Source: Neckera pumila (taxonomy: Eukaryota > Streptophyta > Bryopsida > Hypnales > Neckeraceae). Taken from it: 64,000 nucleotides of DNA. How positions within the stretch are numbered: position 1 is the first letter of the stretch; every line of letters starts with the position of its first letter. This document shows, piece by piece, positions 11,603-23,624 of the stretch. A model generated the notes under the pieces. The model did not search any database and was not told the DNA's origin. It was given only the letters and a program-made list of their open reading frames with translations. The translations under genes were made by a program, and so were the position numbers. The stretch is taken from NCBI GenBank assembly GCA_963969595.1, contig OZ018415.1:21891782-21955781 (forward strand), in the 5' to 3' direction.

Positions 11603-12330
11603 TTAACCCCTATAGGACCAAGCTCCTTTTTTTGGCAACATAGTGATTTGGGGCAATTCACTACAAATGGAGTTTTTTATTTTTTTTCTTTGAAAATTTT
11701 ACGCAATATATGTCCATAGAGTAGCTTTAAGGCCCAACAATTTTCGTAGCTTTTGACTACATAGTTAAAAAGTTATTGCATGATATGTGATTTTCTTTGA
11801 ACTTTGGGCAACCTAGGCAACTCAAAAAAATTCTTCAAAAATGACTTTAAAAAAAAAAAAAAAATTGAATTTGGTTCTTTAATTTTCTATATATATATAT
11901 ATATAGAAAACCTTGAATCATTCAATTTCAATCAATGAATCAAAAGTTAAGAGGATTTTAAGTTTGAGGGTAGGTATAGAGTCTTTAAAAGCCAAAACTA
12001 CCCACTCGCAAATTAAAACTTCTCATAACTTTTTAGTCATAGATCAAAATTGAATGATTCAAAGCTTTGCACGTACATATCAAATTAAAGAACCAAAAGT
12101 CATTTTAAAGAAATTTTGAGCTGTAACCAAACTTCAAAAAAAATCACATATCATGCAATAACTTTTTAACTATGTAGTCAAAAGTTACGAAAATTAGTGG
12201 GCCTTAAAGCTATTCCTCATGCACATGTTGTGTAAATTTTCAAAGAAAAATAAGTAAAAATTCTATTCATAGTGAATTGCCAAAAATTGCTATATTGCCA
12301 AAAAACTTAGCTTGGTCTTTTAGGGGTTTA
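11603..12330. mobile_element. TTAA-type element copy C, foldback form
   Basis: Left end TTAA then CCCCTATAGGACCAAGCT; right end AGCTTGGTCTTTTAGGGG then TTTA, so the flank is mutated on the right. The two halves are inverted copies over most of the 728 bp: TTTGGCAACATAG with GGCAATTCACTA on the left answers TAGTGAATTGCC and TATTGCCAAAAAA on the right. The centre carries GGTATAGAGTCTTTAAAAGC. A (TA)n run lies at about 11888-11906. No ORF. Confidence 0.7.
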
Positions 12331-13070
12331 TAGGCAATTTATAGAACTTTTATAAAACTCAGCTTAGTCCTTATTGTGTTATTCAATTTTCTTTGCAAAA
12401 TGTGGAATACAATTGGCATTTTTTGTCATGCATAATTAACATTCAATTCTTATGCAATCCCAATTAAGTATACCAAATTTTGAATTTCCAAAAAAAAAAA
12501 CTTCATTTTTGGTGAATTATTTCATTTGACATTCATAGATTTACAAGATACTTTTTTGATTATTTTTGTTTCTTGATACTTGATTGGAAAACATTGGTAA
12601 TGAATTTCTAATATTCAATTGCATAGATATGCAAGAAACATCTATATGCACATATTTCCAAAAAGTTTCAATAGAGATTTCGATGTTGGAATGGCAATGT
12701 CTAAATTGGAATGAATGGCATAGAAGATTTTGGACTACCATGGTACCACCATGGCTATGCTTGTTTATATCGTGCCATGAGATGCTCTTTGAGCTTCATT
12801 AATAGAACCGACCCTTTTCTAACCACATAAGCAATTAAACATATTTGGAATGCAAATATGTTAAGGGGAAAAACTTCCCCATGTACATAAATAAATTTAA
12901 GAAGGATTCCACAATTTTTCACAATTTTATTTTTCAAAACAAAATTATTATGAATTTTATTGGTGAAATTCTATTTGTCCCATAGTAGGCATATAAGACA
13001 TCCTATTTCCGACCAGAGGCTGATTGCAAAATCAAGTGTGCTTCATTACTATGTGAGAAAATTGTAGCAC
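12331..13070. other. AT-rich intergenic DNA
   Basis: No gene, RNA or clear repeat end recognised. The short overlapping frames at 12541-12802 have no family signature. Confidence 0.5.
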
Positions 13071-13474
13071 TAAGGTAACCGACTTGATTCCAATCACCCC
13101 CCCCATTTCAATGGTATAGGCTCTTGTATTTCCAACCATAGGTATATTGCATTTCCAACAGCTCACGCAAAACAAGACATAATGTCTAGGAGGTGTACAT
13201 TTAAACATAGAATGATCACAACTTGTACATAGAAAGCCACGATTATCACTAACATCATCCTATGGTTGGTAATACATCAACCTATAGATCAAGAATAGGT
13301 TGAAGAGAATCTTCCACTAAAAAACTCATAGTAATAATGTTGTGTAAAAATTTGGAAAAATATGCAATCCTTCCAAACTCTGTTTCCACATACAAGAAAA
13401 ATTCCCATTTGAACAAACATGCACTCCACATATGGGCAATTGCTTAAGTGGTTGGAAATGGGTCGGTTACCTTA
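13071..13474. mobile_element. TIR element, TAAGGTAACCGAC ends
   Basis: Left end TAAGGTAACCGACTTGATT, right end GGAAATGGGTCGGTTACCTTA, giving an inverted repeat of at least 13 bp perfect (TAAGGTAACCGAC) and further partial pairing. Length 404 bp, no ORF. The terminal word TAAGGTAAC is shared with 3502-3787, but the interiors differ. Confidence 0.6.
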
Positions 13475-14575
13475 ATCGAGAGTGCTTCATCGCCAGCTGC
13501 CACCTTACCAAGTGAGTCCTGTTCCCAATCATAATGCGTCATAACTGATTGGAAATGCCAAACGGGGAGGGGGGGGCTCCCTTACTTCTGTTTGGACCAC
13601 GCTACTCACAATATACACCAGAGAAGGGTCCAAGACTAGAAAATTTGAAACATTTAATCGTCATGAGAATATTTTAAATCAAATACTTCAGGCTTCTAAT
13701 GCCTACATTCACAGCGTTCGTCGACAACATCAGTATTTGCAAACTAAATCCTATAATCCATCTATTTGAAGCTGTTGTCAAGACTTGAAATTCAAGAAGC
13801 ATCAATGCTTCATTTGTAGAATTACAAATGATGAACGGGATGCAAAACACTTGAAAAGAGATTTCAAGACCTTTCCAAAACTATTCGACATGCGACTGTT
13901 TACAGTTGTAGTCAGCTTCGTGAATGGGGACGCATGCTTCTTTGTACCCATGTCCTGAAGCTGCACACTCCAAGACGAAGCACGCTAAAAACGACATAGT
14001 TTGGCATAGTTGTTAGCGATATGTCAAGATGAGCAGTGATGAAATTTCAATATCAACATTACCATGCTTCAGGTGTCTAGGCACTTGAAACAAGCCTGTC
14101 GAAAATTCTTTTCCCCTAAAACCCACCCAATATCTCTCCGTATACACTTCAAGATCAATGATAGAAAATGCGAGCAAAAGTGTCTGATCATGATTATGAG
14201 AAGAACACGTACTTTTGCCAACTTAAGCTCCAACAATATATTGTCAACGAGGCCGTAATGTCCGCTGATACACCAAAATGCACAATGCTTAGAAGAGAGA
14301 CACTCTCAGATAATAACCAAAGAGTTCAGGTCGAACTATATTAACGATGGAGTCTAAATATCTATTCACAGTTCAAATCCTTACTATTATAACGTTTTGC
14401 ACCGATCCTAATTATCTTTACAATTAGGTGACTCGAGTCCTTTCCATTATCATCCTTTAGAAGCTATAAAGTAACCTCAAAGCCAATCGATCGAACATCA
14501 TCCATGACAAGGTCTGTTTTTCATACCACCGGTTACTTCCAGGCTTCGAACGGCTCACATAGTCAATAGTCCAAA
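13475..14575. other. 3' flank of PSF2
   Basis: Mixed composition with no coding frame that I can assign; probably PSF2 3' UTR near 14.5 kb and unassigned DNA beyond. A run of G (13566-13577) is a minor low-complexity point. Confidence 0.4.
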
Positions 14576-14609
14576 CTCTCTGTATATATCAATTGATATA
14601 TACAGAGAG
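14576..14609. repeat. 34-bp perfect palindrome at the PSF2 stop codon
   Basis: CTCTCTGTATATATCAA followed by its exact reverse complement TTGATATATACAGAGAG, no loop. The PSF2 stop (TGA on the minus strand, 14589-14591) lies in one arm, and the last six sense codons lie within the palindrome. It could form a cruciform or, in RNA, a 3'-end hairpin. Confidence 0.9.
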
Positions 14610-16814
14610 ATATGTACTGAAATACAATGTCCACTCAACTAACAATGACAGACAAGGATGGTCTTCGTCACATACACGAGGCAAACGATCTGAAGATGCA
14701 GGAGTTGGTTGACTTTCTGAGTCTGCGGGAGCTTGCTTCGCCATATCGTCGTTGTCATGTTTGAAGAAGCTTTGCAGGGCTCTGACGGTAAAAGCTCGCA
14801 TCCTATTGACTTCCATGGCAGAAAGATTTTTTAGCTGAAGACAACGACATCCTTCATACAATCAGTTTACAAAAGCCAATGATTGAGCGCTTTCCCAGTG
14901 AAGAAATTTATTAAACTTAACGCATGATGATGGTTGAACAAAATAGTATCAAGCATAATTACAATGGTTCTTTCTCGAGATTGTCCATAAATTCAGCAGC
15001 ACGATTATCACCTTTACAGCATGAGTCCGACCAGACAGAGTTTTTAGACCTTTCTCCACTTTGTCCCATCTTACATCTTTGATATCTTCAAGCAATGACT
15101 GAACCTGTCCAATCAAAACAATTTCCAAACTCAAAAGATTGTCCTGCTTTCATGTGCAAGGAACCTAGTCGTGTTGCAAATCGTCATAAATAATATAAAC
15201 AAATTAAATAAAGAGGGCGTGATAATAAGCAAGTCAAGAGTAGTACCATGTAATTGTTCTCAAAATCCTCCCGAGCACTTCGCACATGTGAAAAAAGCAC
15301 AGCAGAATCAAATGAAGTTTTTCGTATTCCTTTTACTAGACAATAGCTTTAGAAGCCATTAAGCACAGGAACAATATAATACTGAAGAAGGAAACAAAAC
15401 GAAGCACCTTTGAAAATATAAATTGACTGCATATGTACGAAACTATAGTCGGAAATGATTAACCCCTCAAGGATGCAGAGGCCAGAATTCGGATTGCAAT
15501 TTGATCTATCCAATGTATTCTAGATTCTTGTGATATTTTTCTGACTTTTGTACAATATACATTTGAAAACTCCTCTGATTACAAACAGTCTATGATTCAA
15601 CGATTATATGTACATTTCACTTCAATAATCGATTATACGAGGAATTCTGAATTATTTGTTAAGAAATTGTTCATAAATATTGGTTAATGCAATGGAAGAT
15701 CGAACTCTGTGGATATGATCTATGGATCATCAATAAATCAATTATACAAGCTTGATAGAGACAACCTTCAAACAACAGGTAGAAACTCATCAAAGCAAAA
15801 ACATACTTGTCAAGCAGCAGCTTGGCTATCTCGACGTAGTGGAAAGGCAGTGGCTGAAACTCACGAGGAGCTTCTCTCTCCATCTCCAGCACTTCCGTCA
15901 ACCTTTCTGTGCCAATAAACAACTGTCATGATCAAACATCGATAACTGCGTGAGCCACAAGATCATTAACTGCTTTCTAGTCGTGCTTCATAATCTAGTA
16001 AACATCAAATATGCACCAGCTTGTCCTTTCTTTCGCTGTTACCACGTCCTCAAAGCTACCATAGCGAACTCACCAACCGACATCCAATTCGGCGGCTGAA
16101 TTCGACATTTACTTCTTTTCTTCATTGCTATCCCAAGCCAAAGCGGTACTGTTACAGGTATTTGAGGCCTGAACGGTCCATAGTCTCCCTGTAATATCGG
16201 AAGCAGTAGTCAATAAGGTTCCCACTATTGAGATAGGAACTTTTGCATCCCCTAGTATTGCTAGTTTTCAATAGAATCTATAGCTAAAAGGAGAGATACT
16301 TCACTAAATACCTCAATGCAAATACGTCATCTAAGTGCTTCACGGACGTCCATTACCGTAATCTCAAAGAAAATTCTTACAAACCACACCACAAGGAAAT
16401 TATTCATGTAGTCCGTCGATCACAGAATTGTCGAGAAAATGACACCTACACAAATCATATGAAGCGTATCCATTCGAACATTAGGAACAATGTCGATCGA
16501 CTCGTCCTCCGCCATAAACTCCACCTGCACAGTAGAGCAAAACGAGAGAAAGTCTAAACATCGTCAATTAACAACGGATTCATGCTAGATACTCCACCTG
16601 CATCGCATTCAGTAAGATGATCCAAGAGTATGAAGTCTCTGTCAATCGCAAATTCTCGTATCGCGCTCCACCAATTGAAACGAATACGCATTTGTTCGCG
16701 GAATCAATTGGTTCAAAAACAGACAGACGGAGGAGGCTCTCAAGATGTACAGAAGAGAGCACTTGCCTCAAGCTCTGTGAAGACAGCGGGCTCCGATGCT
16801 CCCTGACCCGCCAT
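14589..16814 (-). CDS. PSF2: GINS complex subunit PSF2
   Basis: Subunit of the GINS tetramer that joins MCM2-7 and CDC45 in the replicative helicase (nucleus). Seven exons, read on the minus strand: 16814-16767, 16524-16450, 16188-16074, 15906-15807, 15277-15247, 15104-15012, 14834-14589; 708 nt, 235 residues. Landmarks in order: MAGQGASEPAVFTELE, VEFMAEDESIDIVPNVRM, GDYGPFRPQIPVTVPLWLG, the ...PPNWMSVERLTEVL joint, APREFQPLPFHYVEIAKLLL, NAREDFENNYM, VQSLLEDIKDVRWDKVEKGL, SGRTHAVKLKNLSAMEVNRM. These match plant PSF2 (about 210 residues in Arabidopsis) throughout. Intron 1 has a GC donor (GAG|GCAAGT) and exon 5 is only 31 nt. The C-terminal tail after FFKHDNDD is longer than usual and ends in a hydrophobic run; its last codons lie in a palindrome, so the 3' end may be recently altered. 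Confidence 0.92.
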
Positions 16815-17447
16815 AGCCGCAGCGATGTTGCAAGAGCTGGCGGGGTATCTGCACAGCCCCCTGCACAGCAAACCCTACTGCGTCTTAGTCTCCCGCCAAA
16901 ATCGCAAGGGTCTTGCACCTCGTGGCACTTTCGACAAATTTCGAATAAGGGACGGGCTATGTAAAAATTTCTCATTTAATGTTGGTTTGTTGATTTGTTG
17001 AGATGTAACATAAAATTTGTACATAGTTTTGGTGACATATATTGTACCCTGGTGGTCAGTGTAGACAAAAAAATATTTCTAAAAGTGGATGCCAGAATTG
17101 AAGGGATATTATTTTTCCAAAAAACAAAAAAAATTGTATAGAAAAAAAACTATGATTTCTATTTTTAAGTATTTATCAAATCAAATTTGCCAACTTAAAT
17201 TAGTTATTCCACATGGAGTGCCAGCCTTAACCACCGGGTATGATATTAAGGAATCCAATATGGAGTATGCTCATAATTACTTGATTAGTGCATAAACTGA
17301 ATGATATATTACAACTTTAGTTTTGATATATAAACCTTTAATGCATCATAGAAGTGCAAGTTAGTCAGCTTTAGATTGTGTATGTTTATTTATTTAGTTG
17401 TTTGTATTTTTTGGACATATGAATGTCATCTTAATTGATAGTAACTT
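16815..17447. other. PSF2 upstream region
   Basis: The first ~150 bases are probably 5' UTR and promoter of PSF2, with gene-like composition up to about 16970; beyond that AT-rich DNA without recognised features. Confidence 0.4.
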
Positions 17448-17685
17448 GCATTAGAGGAAATTCAGGCCTCTAAGAGACTGTGGGAACTTTGCAAGAATGC
17501 TACCAAATGGCAAGTCTGATGTAGCCGAGCAACTGCCACGTTAGATTTTGGGAGGGAATTCTTTTAACATTTTAGTAATAATTTATTTTTTTTAATAACT
17601 TTTTTTTTCTGACAGCAGTGCATTGTTCCCAACATCAGGAACAGTCTTGAAATGGTCTTCCAGAGACTCAGATCTCCTCTAATGC
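17448..17685. mobile_element. TIR element, GCATTAGAGGA ends, 238 bp
   Basis: Left end GCATTAGAGGAAATTCAGGC, right end GATCTCCTCTAATGC; the inverted repeat continues imperfectly through CCTCTAAGAGACTG / CCAGAGACTCAG. Related ends occur at 19816-20410 and near 28340-28366. No ORF. Confidence 0.55.
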
Positions 17686-17714
17686 ATATTATATGTTCAT
17701 ATATATACTAGCAA

Positions 17715-18115
17715 GGTATAAATAGTCAATTTTTAAGAGAACAAGCAATGGAAAAGAAGTGAGCAAAAGAGTAAAACAATGACTAAAAGTGATCCAAAGG
17801 GAAGAAGTTGGTTGTTGCTTCGATTTTAATAGAGTAGCAAGAGAAGCCTAGAATAGGTAGTCTAAATTGTACATTACTCATGCACTCCTCAAGGTGTCCA
17901 ACTCTTAGTCAGCTATGAAAATGCTCAAGGTTAAAAGTAGCAGGACATAGGTAGTCAAATTTTGATAGAACAAGCAATGGAGGAGAAGTGAACAAAGGAG
18001 TAAAGCAATGACTGAAAGTGACCAAAAGAAAATAGGTTTGTTGTTGCTTCTACTTTAGTAGGTTGACAAGAGAAGCCTAGGTAGTTTGAAATTGTACATT
18101 ATCTATAATTTCTAA
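17715..18115. repeat. two tandem copies of a ~235-bp unit
   Basis: The word AGAACAAGCAATGGA and the following order (GAAGTGA, GTAAAACAATGACT, AAAGTGA, TTGTTGCTTC, CAAGAGAAGCCTAG, AAATTGTACATTA) occur from about 17738 and again from about 17970. The units are moderately diverged and non-coding. Confidence 0.65.
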
Positions 18116-19571
18116 ACCTGCAGGGCTAATGTCTCAATTTGTAACCTATCCAAGTCACATACGTGAGAAGATCAGTAATGATATTACAACTTTTATTATT
18201 ATGGCGCAATGGATTGGAAAGGGGGAGTCATAGTGGATTCGAGCACTATCAAAATCAAAATTCCAAAAGTATTCTAATTTGAACTATTCTAACTATTCTA
18301 GCATAACTATATAGTTAAGACACAATCTACTTAAGATCTTGATATTGGAAGGACGTGGAGTACAATTGAGGTAGTGAGCCAAACATTATCAGATTCTTAG
18401 ATGAATAAGTGCATTCTTTGTTTCTATAATTTTCTTGGAAGTCATTCATTGAATATTTTTTGACCTCTGCAGCGTTTTTGAATTAACCCCTAACTGCCCA
18501 AGGCACCAAATTTTGGTGTCGACAATACTTTAAAGTTAAATAAAATCTAACCAAGTTACTATTTTCAGTAGTTTACTAGTAGTTGGCACTTGCTATGCTA
18601 CACATTCACCATACTATCATACTTCACTATACCATTCACTTTTCTAATGTCACGTTGTTGATCTTCTCTAATATCACTAAAGGCTATTTATTTATGTAAT
18701 ATCACATTGTTTGAAAATGTCATATTACAAAGGTCATTGTAATTTTAGTAGTATGATATATATATATATATATAATATGTATAATAGAAAATCATAAGAT
18801 GGAAAATTGCTTTTGTGGCAAAGGAGTTATGAAAGTCAATTGACTTGTCTAATAGTTAATGCTTTTGATCTTTGCATTAGTTGAGATAAATCATATAGTA
18901 AGCTTAAAAGAAAATAAAAAATATATTCAAAATTTTTTAATAATAAAATAGGCTTTGATAATAGATTTTGAAATGACTAGAATCCACTATTAGCTTCCCA
19001 AATCAATTTTGATATTAGTTCAAGTACAAAAGGATTTATGTATATTGTTGGTTTAGTATTTTTGTTTGAAACCAATTAGATATTAGAAGTGTTATAGTGG
19101 TTGATAGTATATTCAATATTCTTTTAGATAGGTAATTTTCAACCAAGCTAACAAAATTATTATTATACATTGAAATACATGGTTGCATAATAAGATGAAG
19201 CAAAAATGTAGAAATATTACATGTTATCCAAAGAGTTGGAGTTGGATTCAAAATGTTCACTACTGGAACATTGTGGTACAAATAGAATGGTTTACCATTT
19301 ACCATTGTTTCATATATACAACTTTCGTTTGTCACTTCAATATCTACAGACTATACAAATTGCACAAATAGCAAGAATTTTGTAAAATAAGAAATACACT
19401 CAATTGTCAATAATTGTACAATAGGATCAGGCATTCTTAAATTTAAAGAGAGGGGACCCTTTTACTATAGAAAATCAAGGCTCCTTTTACTATAAGATAG
19501 AAATACCCAAAATAGTACCTATTCCCATTCTTTTACCCTAGACTACCACTAAATGTGTCCCTGGACTTTCA
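18116..19571. other. AT-rich intergenic DNA with one orphan element end
   Basis: Contains a single TTAA-type end at 18483 (TTAACCCCTAACTGCCCAAGG) whose next ~80 bases match, inverted, the right end of copy K (33450-33531). No partner end was found. A (TA)n run is at about 18757-18775. Nothing coding. Confidence 0.5.
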
Positions 19572-20910
19572 TTAATGCCTAAAGGCCCAAGGCCTTTTTT
19601 TTGCCAAAAAACACCCCAAACTGCCATTTTTATAGCAAAGAGTAAAAAAAGTGAAAAATGTTTTCTTTTGCACATCTAACCATAGGATCTTACACTTGAC
19701 TAGTATGAGAATGTGTAGAAAAATTTTAGAATTTTTGACCGCATAGATTGCAAGATATCTGCGTTTTTGAGCACATTGTGGTACTAGATTTTATGACTTT
19801 GAACATTTTTAACTTCATTAGAAAGACTTTGAAGCCTCTAAAGGGCTGTGAGTGGTTTTACTATTTGTATACCTAAGTTTGGAAAAGAGGAAAAGAAACT
19901 TAATGTCCACGCTAGCATCAATGCCACCATATAGGAACGGGTAACTTTGACTTGCCAATTCTGACTACCTATTTGCAGTTTGCGATCTAAAGGCCCTCAA
20001 GCGATTCAACCGCTCTCTCGCGGATCAAGTGCCTTTTTGTATCTAATTCAGGTTCTTTCAAAGGAGCCAAGCTTCAAAAGAGTTGAGCTTCAACTGAAAA
20101 TGTGAAGAAGGAGCCACGTTTCATGCCTGAGGAAGAAGGCACTGTTCAAGCCTGATAAAGGAGCCCAGCTTTACGCCAAAGAAGAAGCAAAATCCAGCTT
20201 TGAAGTAGGGACAGATTGACCTCAGCAAAGACAAATGTCATATTTCTTGTACCCAAGCCAAAATTTCGGGCCACATTTATGTCATACATGTACTCATTAC
20301 TACATAGTTACTTCAATCGTTACTCTGATTAGAGCACGAGTAACTCTTTCTCATCAAATTCTTTACATTGCGAAGTAGCCCCTTAGAGGGTTCAAATTCT
20401 TCCTAAGGAGATTTTTTGCACTACAAAGTTTTGAGCTTTAAATCTTTATAGAAGAGAATTGAGTTCAGAATCTAGGGGAAAAAATAAAATCCAAAAGAAC
20501 TTAGTTTTTATTATTAAAACAATTATTAAGTAGAAGTAGGTATGAGATACAAAGAAAATCTCAAATCTAAATATCTTTTATATGGAATTAAAAAGCACTA
20601 ATTCCAATGGTGAGATTGTTCTAGCAAAAAAACTAAACCTTGTAGAACTTTTCTTTTTGAAAAATTGCAAAAATTACATTCATAAAAGAGTTTTTTCTTT
20701 TTTGCTGCCCCCCGTCCCCTGTTTTGAGCTTATTTAGGCATAACATTTTTTCCCAAACATTGATTGAAAAAAATTTATATAGCCACAAAGCTTAGCAATT
20801 TTTCTATCTTCCAAAAAAGTTTCAAAAAATCACGACAAAAATTCAGCTTGTAGGTACCAGCCCAAAATCCGATTTGTCACCCGAAGGAACAATGGACTTT
20901 TAGGGGTTAA
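19572..20910 (-). mobile_element. TTAA-flanked TIR element copy E, carrying a nested insertion
   Basis: Left end TTAATGCCTAAAGGCCCAAG, right end CAATGGACTTTTAGGGG then TTAA. It is a reversed member of the B/H/L subfamily: the subterminal motif is at about 19677-19696 as CTAACCATAGGATCTTAC. It is interrupted near 19816-20410 by another inverted-repeat element. The short TTCG hairpin near its (right) inner end is recognisable as CACCCGAAGGAAC. Confidence 0.7.
19816..20410. mobile_element. inverted-repeat element nested in copy E
   Basis: Left end CATTAGAAAGACTTTGAAGC with CTCTAAAGGGCT; right end AGCCCCTTAGAGGGTTCAAA with TTCTTCCTAAGGAG, an inverted repeat of about 30 bp. The interior, unlike its host, is mixed-composition, with GGAGCC / GAAGAAG words and no sustained ORF; it may be captured genic DNA. 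The host sequence resumes with GATTTTTTGCAC, as in copies B and H. The exact target duplication is unclear. Confidence 0.6.
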
Positions 20911-22117
20911 TCTATCTTTCAAATGCTTAACTCTGATTTGTAGACAACTAATTTTTGCAGATTTCAATTGAGGGTCCACCTATGTGACAATTTTAGTGGT
21001 CTATGGAGCCGACAATTTGAAAAATCATAGAAATTACATACCACATCCAAAAAATCTAGTTTTTTTTTAATTTTCACAATTTTCACTTGCTACTACTACA
21101 AAAATATTATTTTTAGGAAAAGGTGCCTCCAACTATGCTGAATTGCGTATATTGATGGTTTTGGGTGTTTCCACCATAGAAAATCTTAAATGCAAGCTTG
21201 CTCACAAATTGTGTACAATAAATTTTTCTTGTTCCAGTGACACTCTAGAAGGACCTGTGCCCCAATCTCCCTATTCAAATTTTTTATGTTATTAAAGTCA
21301 TCTGTAAACTTGAATGAAGAGGACAATACAAATGGTGAACTGGTGAGTGCTCAAAATTAAAGACACAGAATCAAACTCTTTTCTGCAGTGTCTTTAATTG
21401 GTACCCGTTTCTGTGCCCAGCAAAACCACTGAGGATCTTCTTCCGAGATGCTTGTTTTGTATCTTGGTACTAGAATGTGTTTAGGGCATTTCCACTTTCA
21501 TGTTCGGAGAGCAGAGAAAGAAGTCTCTCAGGAATATACATCTTAACTGAGCAACTCGCCTGCTGAACGAAATGCAGAGTCATACACAACTGACGGAAGA
21601 GTAGTATGACACACTGGACGTTGGCACCAGATACTGGCAGGCCCTCTTCCAAAACCCGTTTGGCGGAAGGCTTGGCAATCAAAGCAAGTATCTCAGTCCA
21701 GCCATTTGCAAGGAGAAAGCAAATAGAAAACATGTGGTGTCGAATAGAACTGATGCCAAGTTTGAAGCAAGAAGATTCCAAGCACTTCATTTACGATAGC
21801 ATACAATACACAGCAATTGACCGCTAGCCAGGGCAATCGATCATCATTTGTTCTATAATAACAGTCCCTAATGTAGGGAAAGCCCTGACGATCCTTTCTC
21901 AAGATAATAACAGCAATCTTCAGTGTTCCAAACTAGCACATGGTGCATTAGCAAGGTCACCCTGTGTCACTGTATTTTAAAAGGAGCGTTACCTGCAAGC
22001 AAATAAGAACGTTCTTCTTGAACCTTCATGTTCAGTGAATGACCTCCAGGCTGTGCCTTAATACAGTACTGTGGTTGAGTCGAGACAGGGAGCAAAGCAG
22101 AGCTGCGAAAGTTGAGC
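20911..22117. other. 3' flank of the HAD gene
   Basis: AT-rich to about 21370, then gene-like composition that is likely HAD-gene 3' UTR or unassigned sequence. The minus frame 21470-21790 has no family signature. No RNA genes seen. Confidence 0.4.
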
Positions 22118-23624
22118 TCACGAGATGAGGCTGGCATTTGCTTCCTCTTGAACAGCGGTAATGTACTCTTGGCATTGCTGAAGGTCAGTCACCACGGCCA
22201 CGCCGGTCTCCTTCGCAGCACGCGCCTCCTTTGTTCCGAAGCGGTCCAACAGCAACGCATGCATGCCCACGGAAGCCGCAGGAACAAAATCTTTTCGAAG
22301 GCTATCTCCAATATGCAACGCTTGCTCTGGGAGGACGTCGCTCCCTGCCCTCAATAGCGCAATTTTAAAAATCTCAGGATCAGGCTTCTCCACGCCTTCA
22401 ATCCCAGAGAACACACCAAAATCCCACTCATCTCCCTGTACAAAAACAGCACCGATAAAACATGTTAGAAATTTTGAAATATTGTCATGACTAACCAAAT
22501 TCATTGCCACCTCTCAACTCTCTCTCACCACAATGAGACTCTGCTATGGTAGAGGATACTGAAACCGTCAGGACCTGATCCCGTCTCCTATAACATCCCT
22601 GTTACCACCAGCATCTCATCTTCATACACCAGGTTGACCTTATTAGCAAGCGGTGTAAGCATGATTTGGCTAAACGTCTTTGCAAACAAATAGGATTGCC
22701 TCCTGTCACTTACATTGGTTAACAACCTCCAACTTTGAAATTGCATAACAAAGAAATACACAGTGATGCGAAATTTGATCTCAACAGATTTGGCTTTTGC
22801 ACCTAAAAATCTCTTCACAGCTATATACATCTCCCAAAAATCACACTCCTACATATGCTTAAAGTTAGCCAAATAGCACACAAACTCGCCTAACAGCACA
22901 CAAACAGGAAAGACTCACTCGCTCACTACAAACCAAAGATAAGGTGGAAGAAGTCATCACGGAATCTGACCTGCCTGAGTCCTAATTGAGGTAGAATTTC
23001 ATCGCGGTATCTGTAAGATGCATTACTAAGAACTCCAACCATTATGCCCTGCGCTCGTACCCATCTCAAGAAGGGTTTTGCGTCTTCAAACAATTGGTAT
23101 GGCACCGAAGACCCAAAGATTCCATAAATGCGCTTAAAAACAGCATCATGCTCATGGTCGGTATAGTTATAGCCAGCCTGTTTGCCACACATCGTTTGAA
23201 TCCCCAAGAGTAAAAGAACAAGCTCAAATTTGGAGGTTCCGATCCTAAAATCACATCACCGAAACTGAGCAGTGAATTACAATTAGGTTAAAGATGGCAC
23301 CTCAATGAAGGCCTTTTTAACGCATATCCGCCACCACTCTTGGTTTGTAACATTGTTGAGCTTGCCAAAGCACGGGTACATCTTGTCCATCTCCTTGTAC
23401 GCGACCTTGAACCCTTGGTGCATACGCTCGTAGTCAGGGCACGGCAGCCCAGCCCTCTTGGCAGCCATGCAGTAGTAGTCTCCCAAAGCCCCCTTGTAAC
23501 ACATCAACGTCCCTGTTACATCCACTGTCACGCATTTGAGGGGTTGCGTCGGAGCCCTCACTGCTTGTTTGAGTAGGGCATGGCCGCCTGCGGTTGCAGC
23601 GTGGACAATGGATCTCCTCACCAT
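22118..23624 (-). CDS. HAD-superfamily hydrolase, HDHD3-like
   Basis: Predicted phosphatase-type HAD hydrolase; natural substrate unknown. Three exons on the minus strand, 23624-23301, 23177-22971 and 22435-22118, join in phase 0 to 282 residues with GT-AG introns. Closest remembered plant relative is Arabidopsis AT2G41250. Motif I is CVTVDVTGTL (nucleophile D35; the second Asp of the usual DxD is Thr37). Cap segment landmarks are GDYYCMAAKRAGLPCPDYER and AKPFLRWVRAQG. Motif II is GVLSNAS (S159, N160), motif III the Lys in VEKPDPEIF (K194), motif IV HIGDSLRKDF (D221, D226). The first ~28 residues are basic and Ala-rich, compatible with organelle targeting, but that is not shown. The Thr in motif I is shared with AT2G41250 as I recall it, so it is a family trait rather than damage. 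The gene appears intact. Confidence 0.9.

Noticed and set aside
16617..16964. 115-codon plus-strand ORF and a matching 131-codon minus ORF
   Set aside because: Both cross PSF2 exon 1 and its upstream region in the wrong frame; the PSF2 start is MAGQ at 16814.
22118..23624. loss of catalysis in the HAD protein because motif I is DVT not DxD
   Set aside because: The Arabidopsis relative has the same DVTGT motif as I recall, and motifs II-IV are intact, so this is a family trait.
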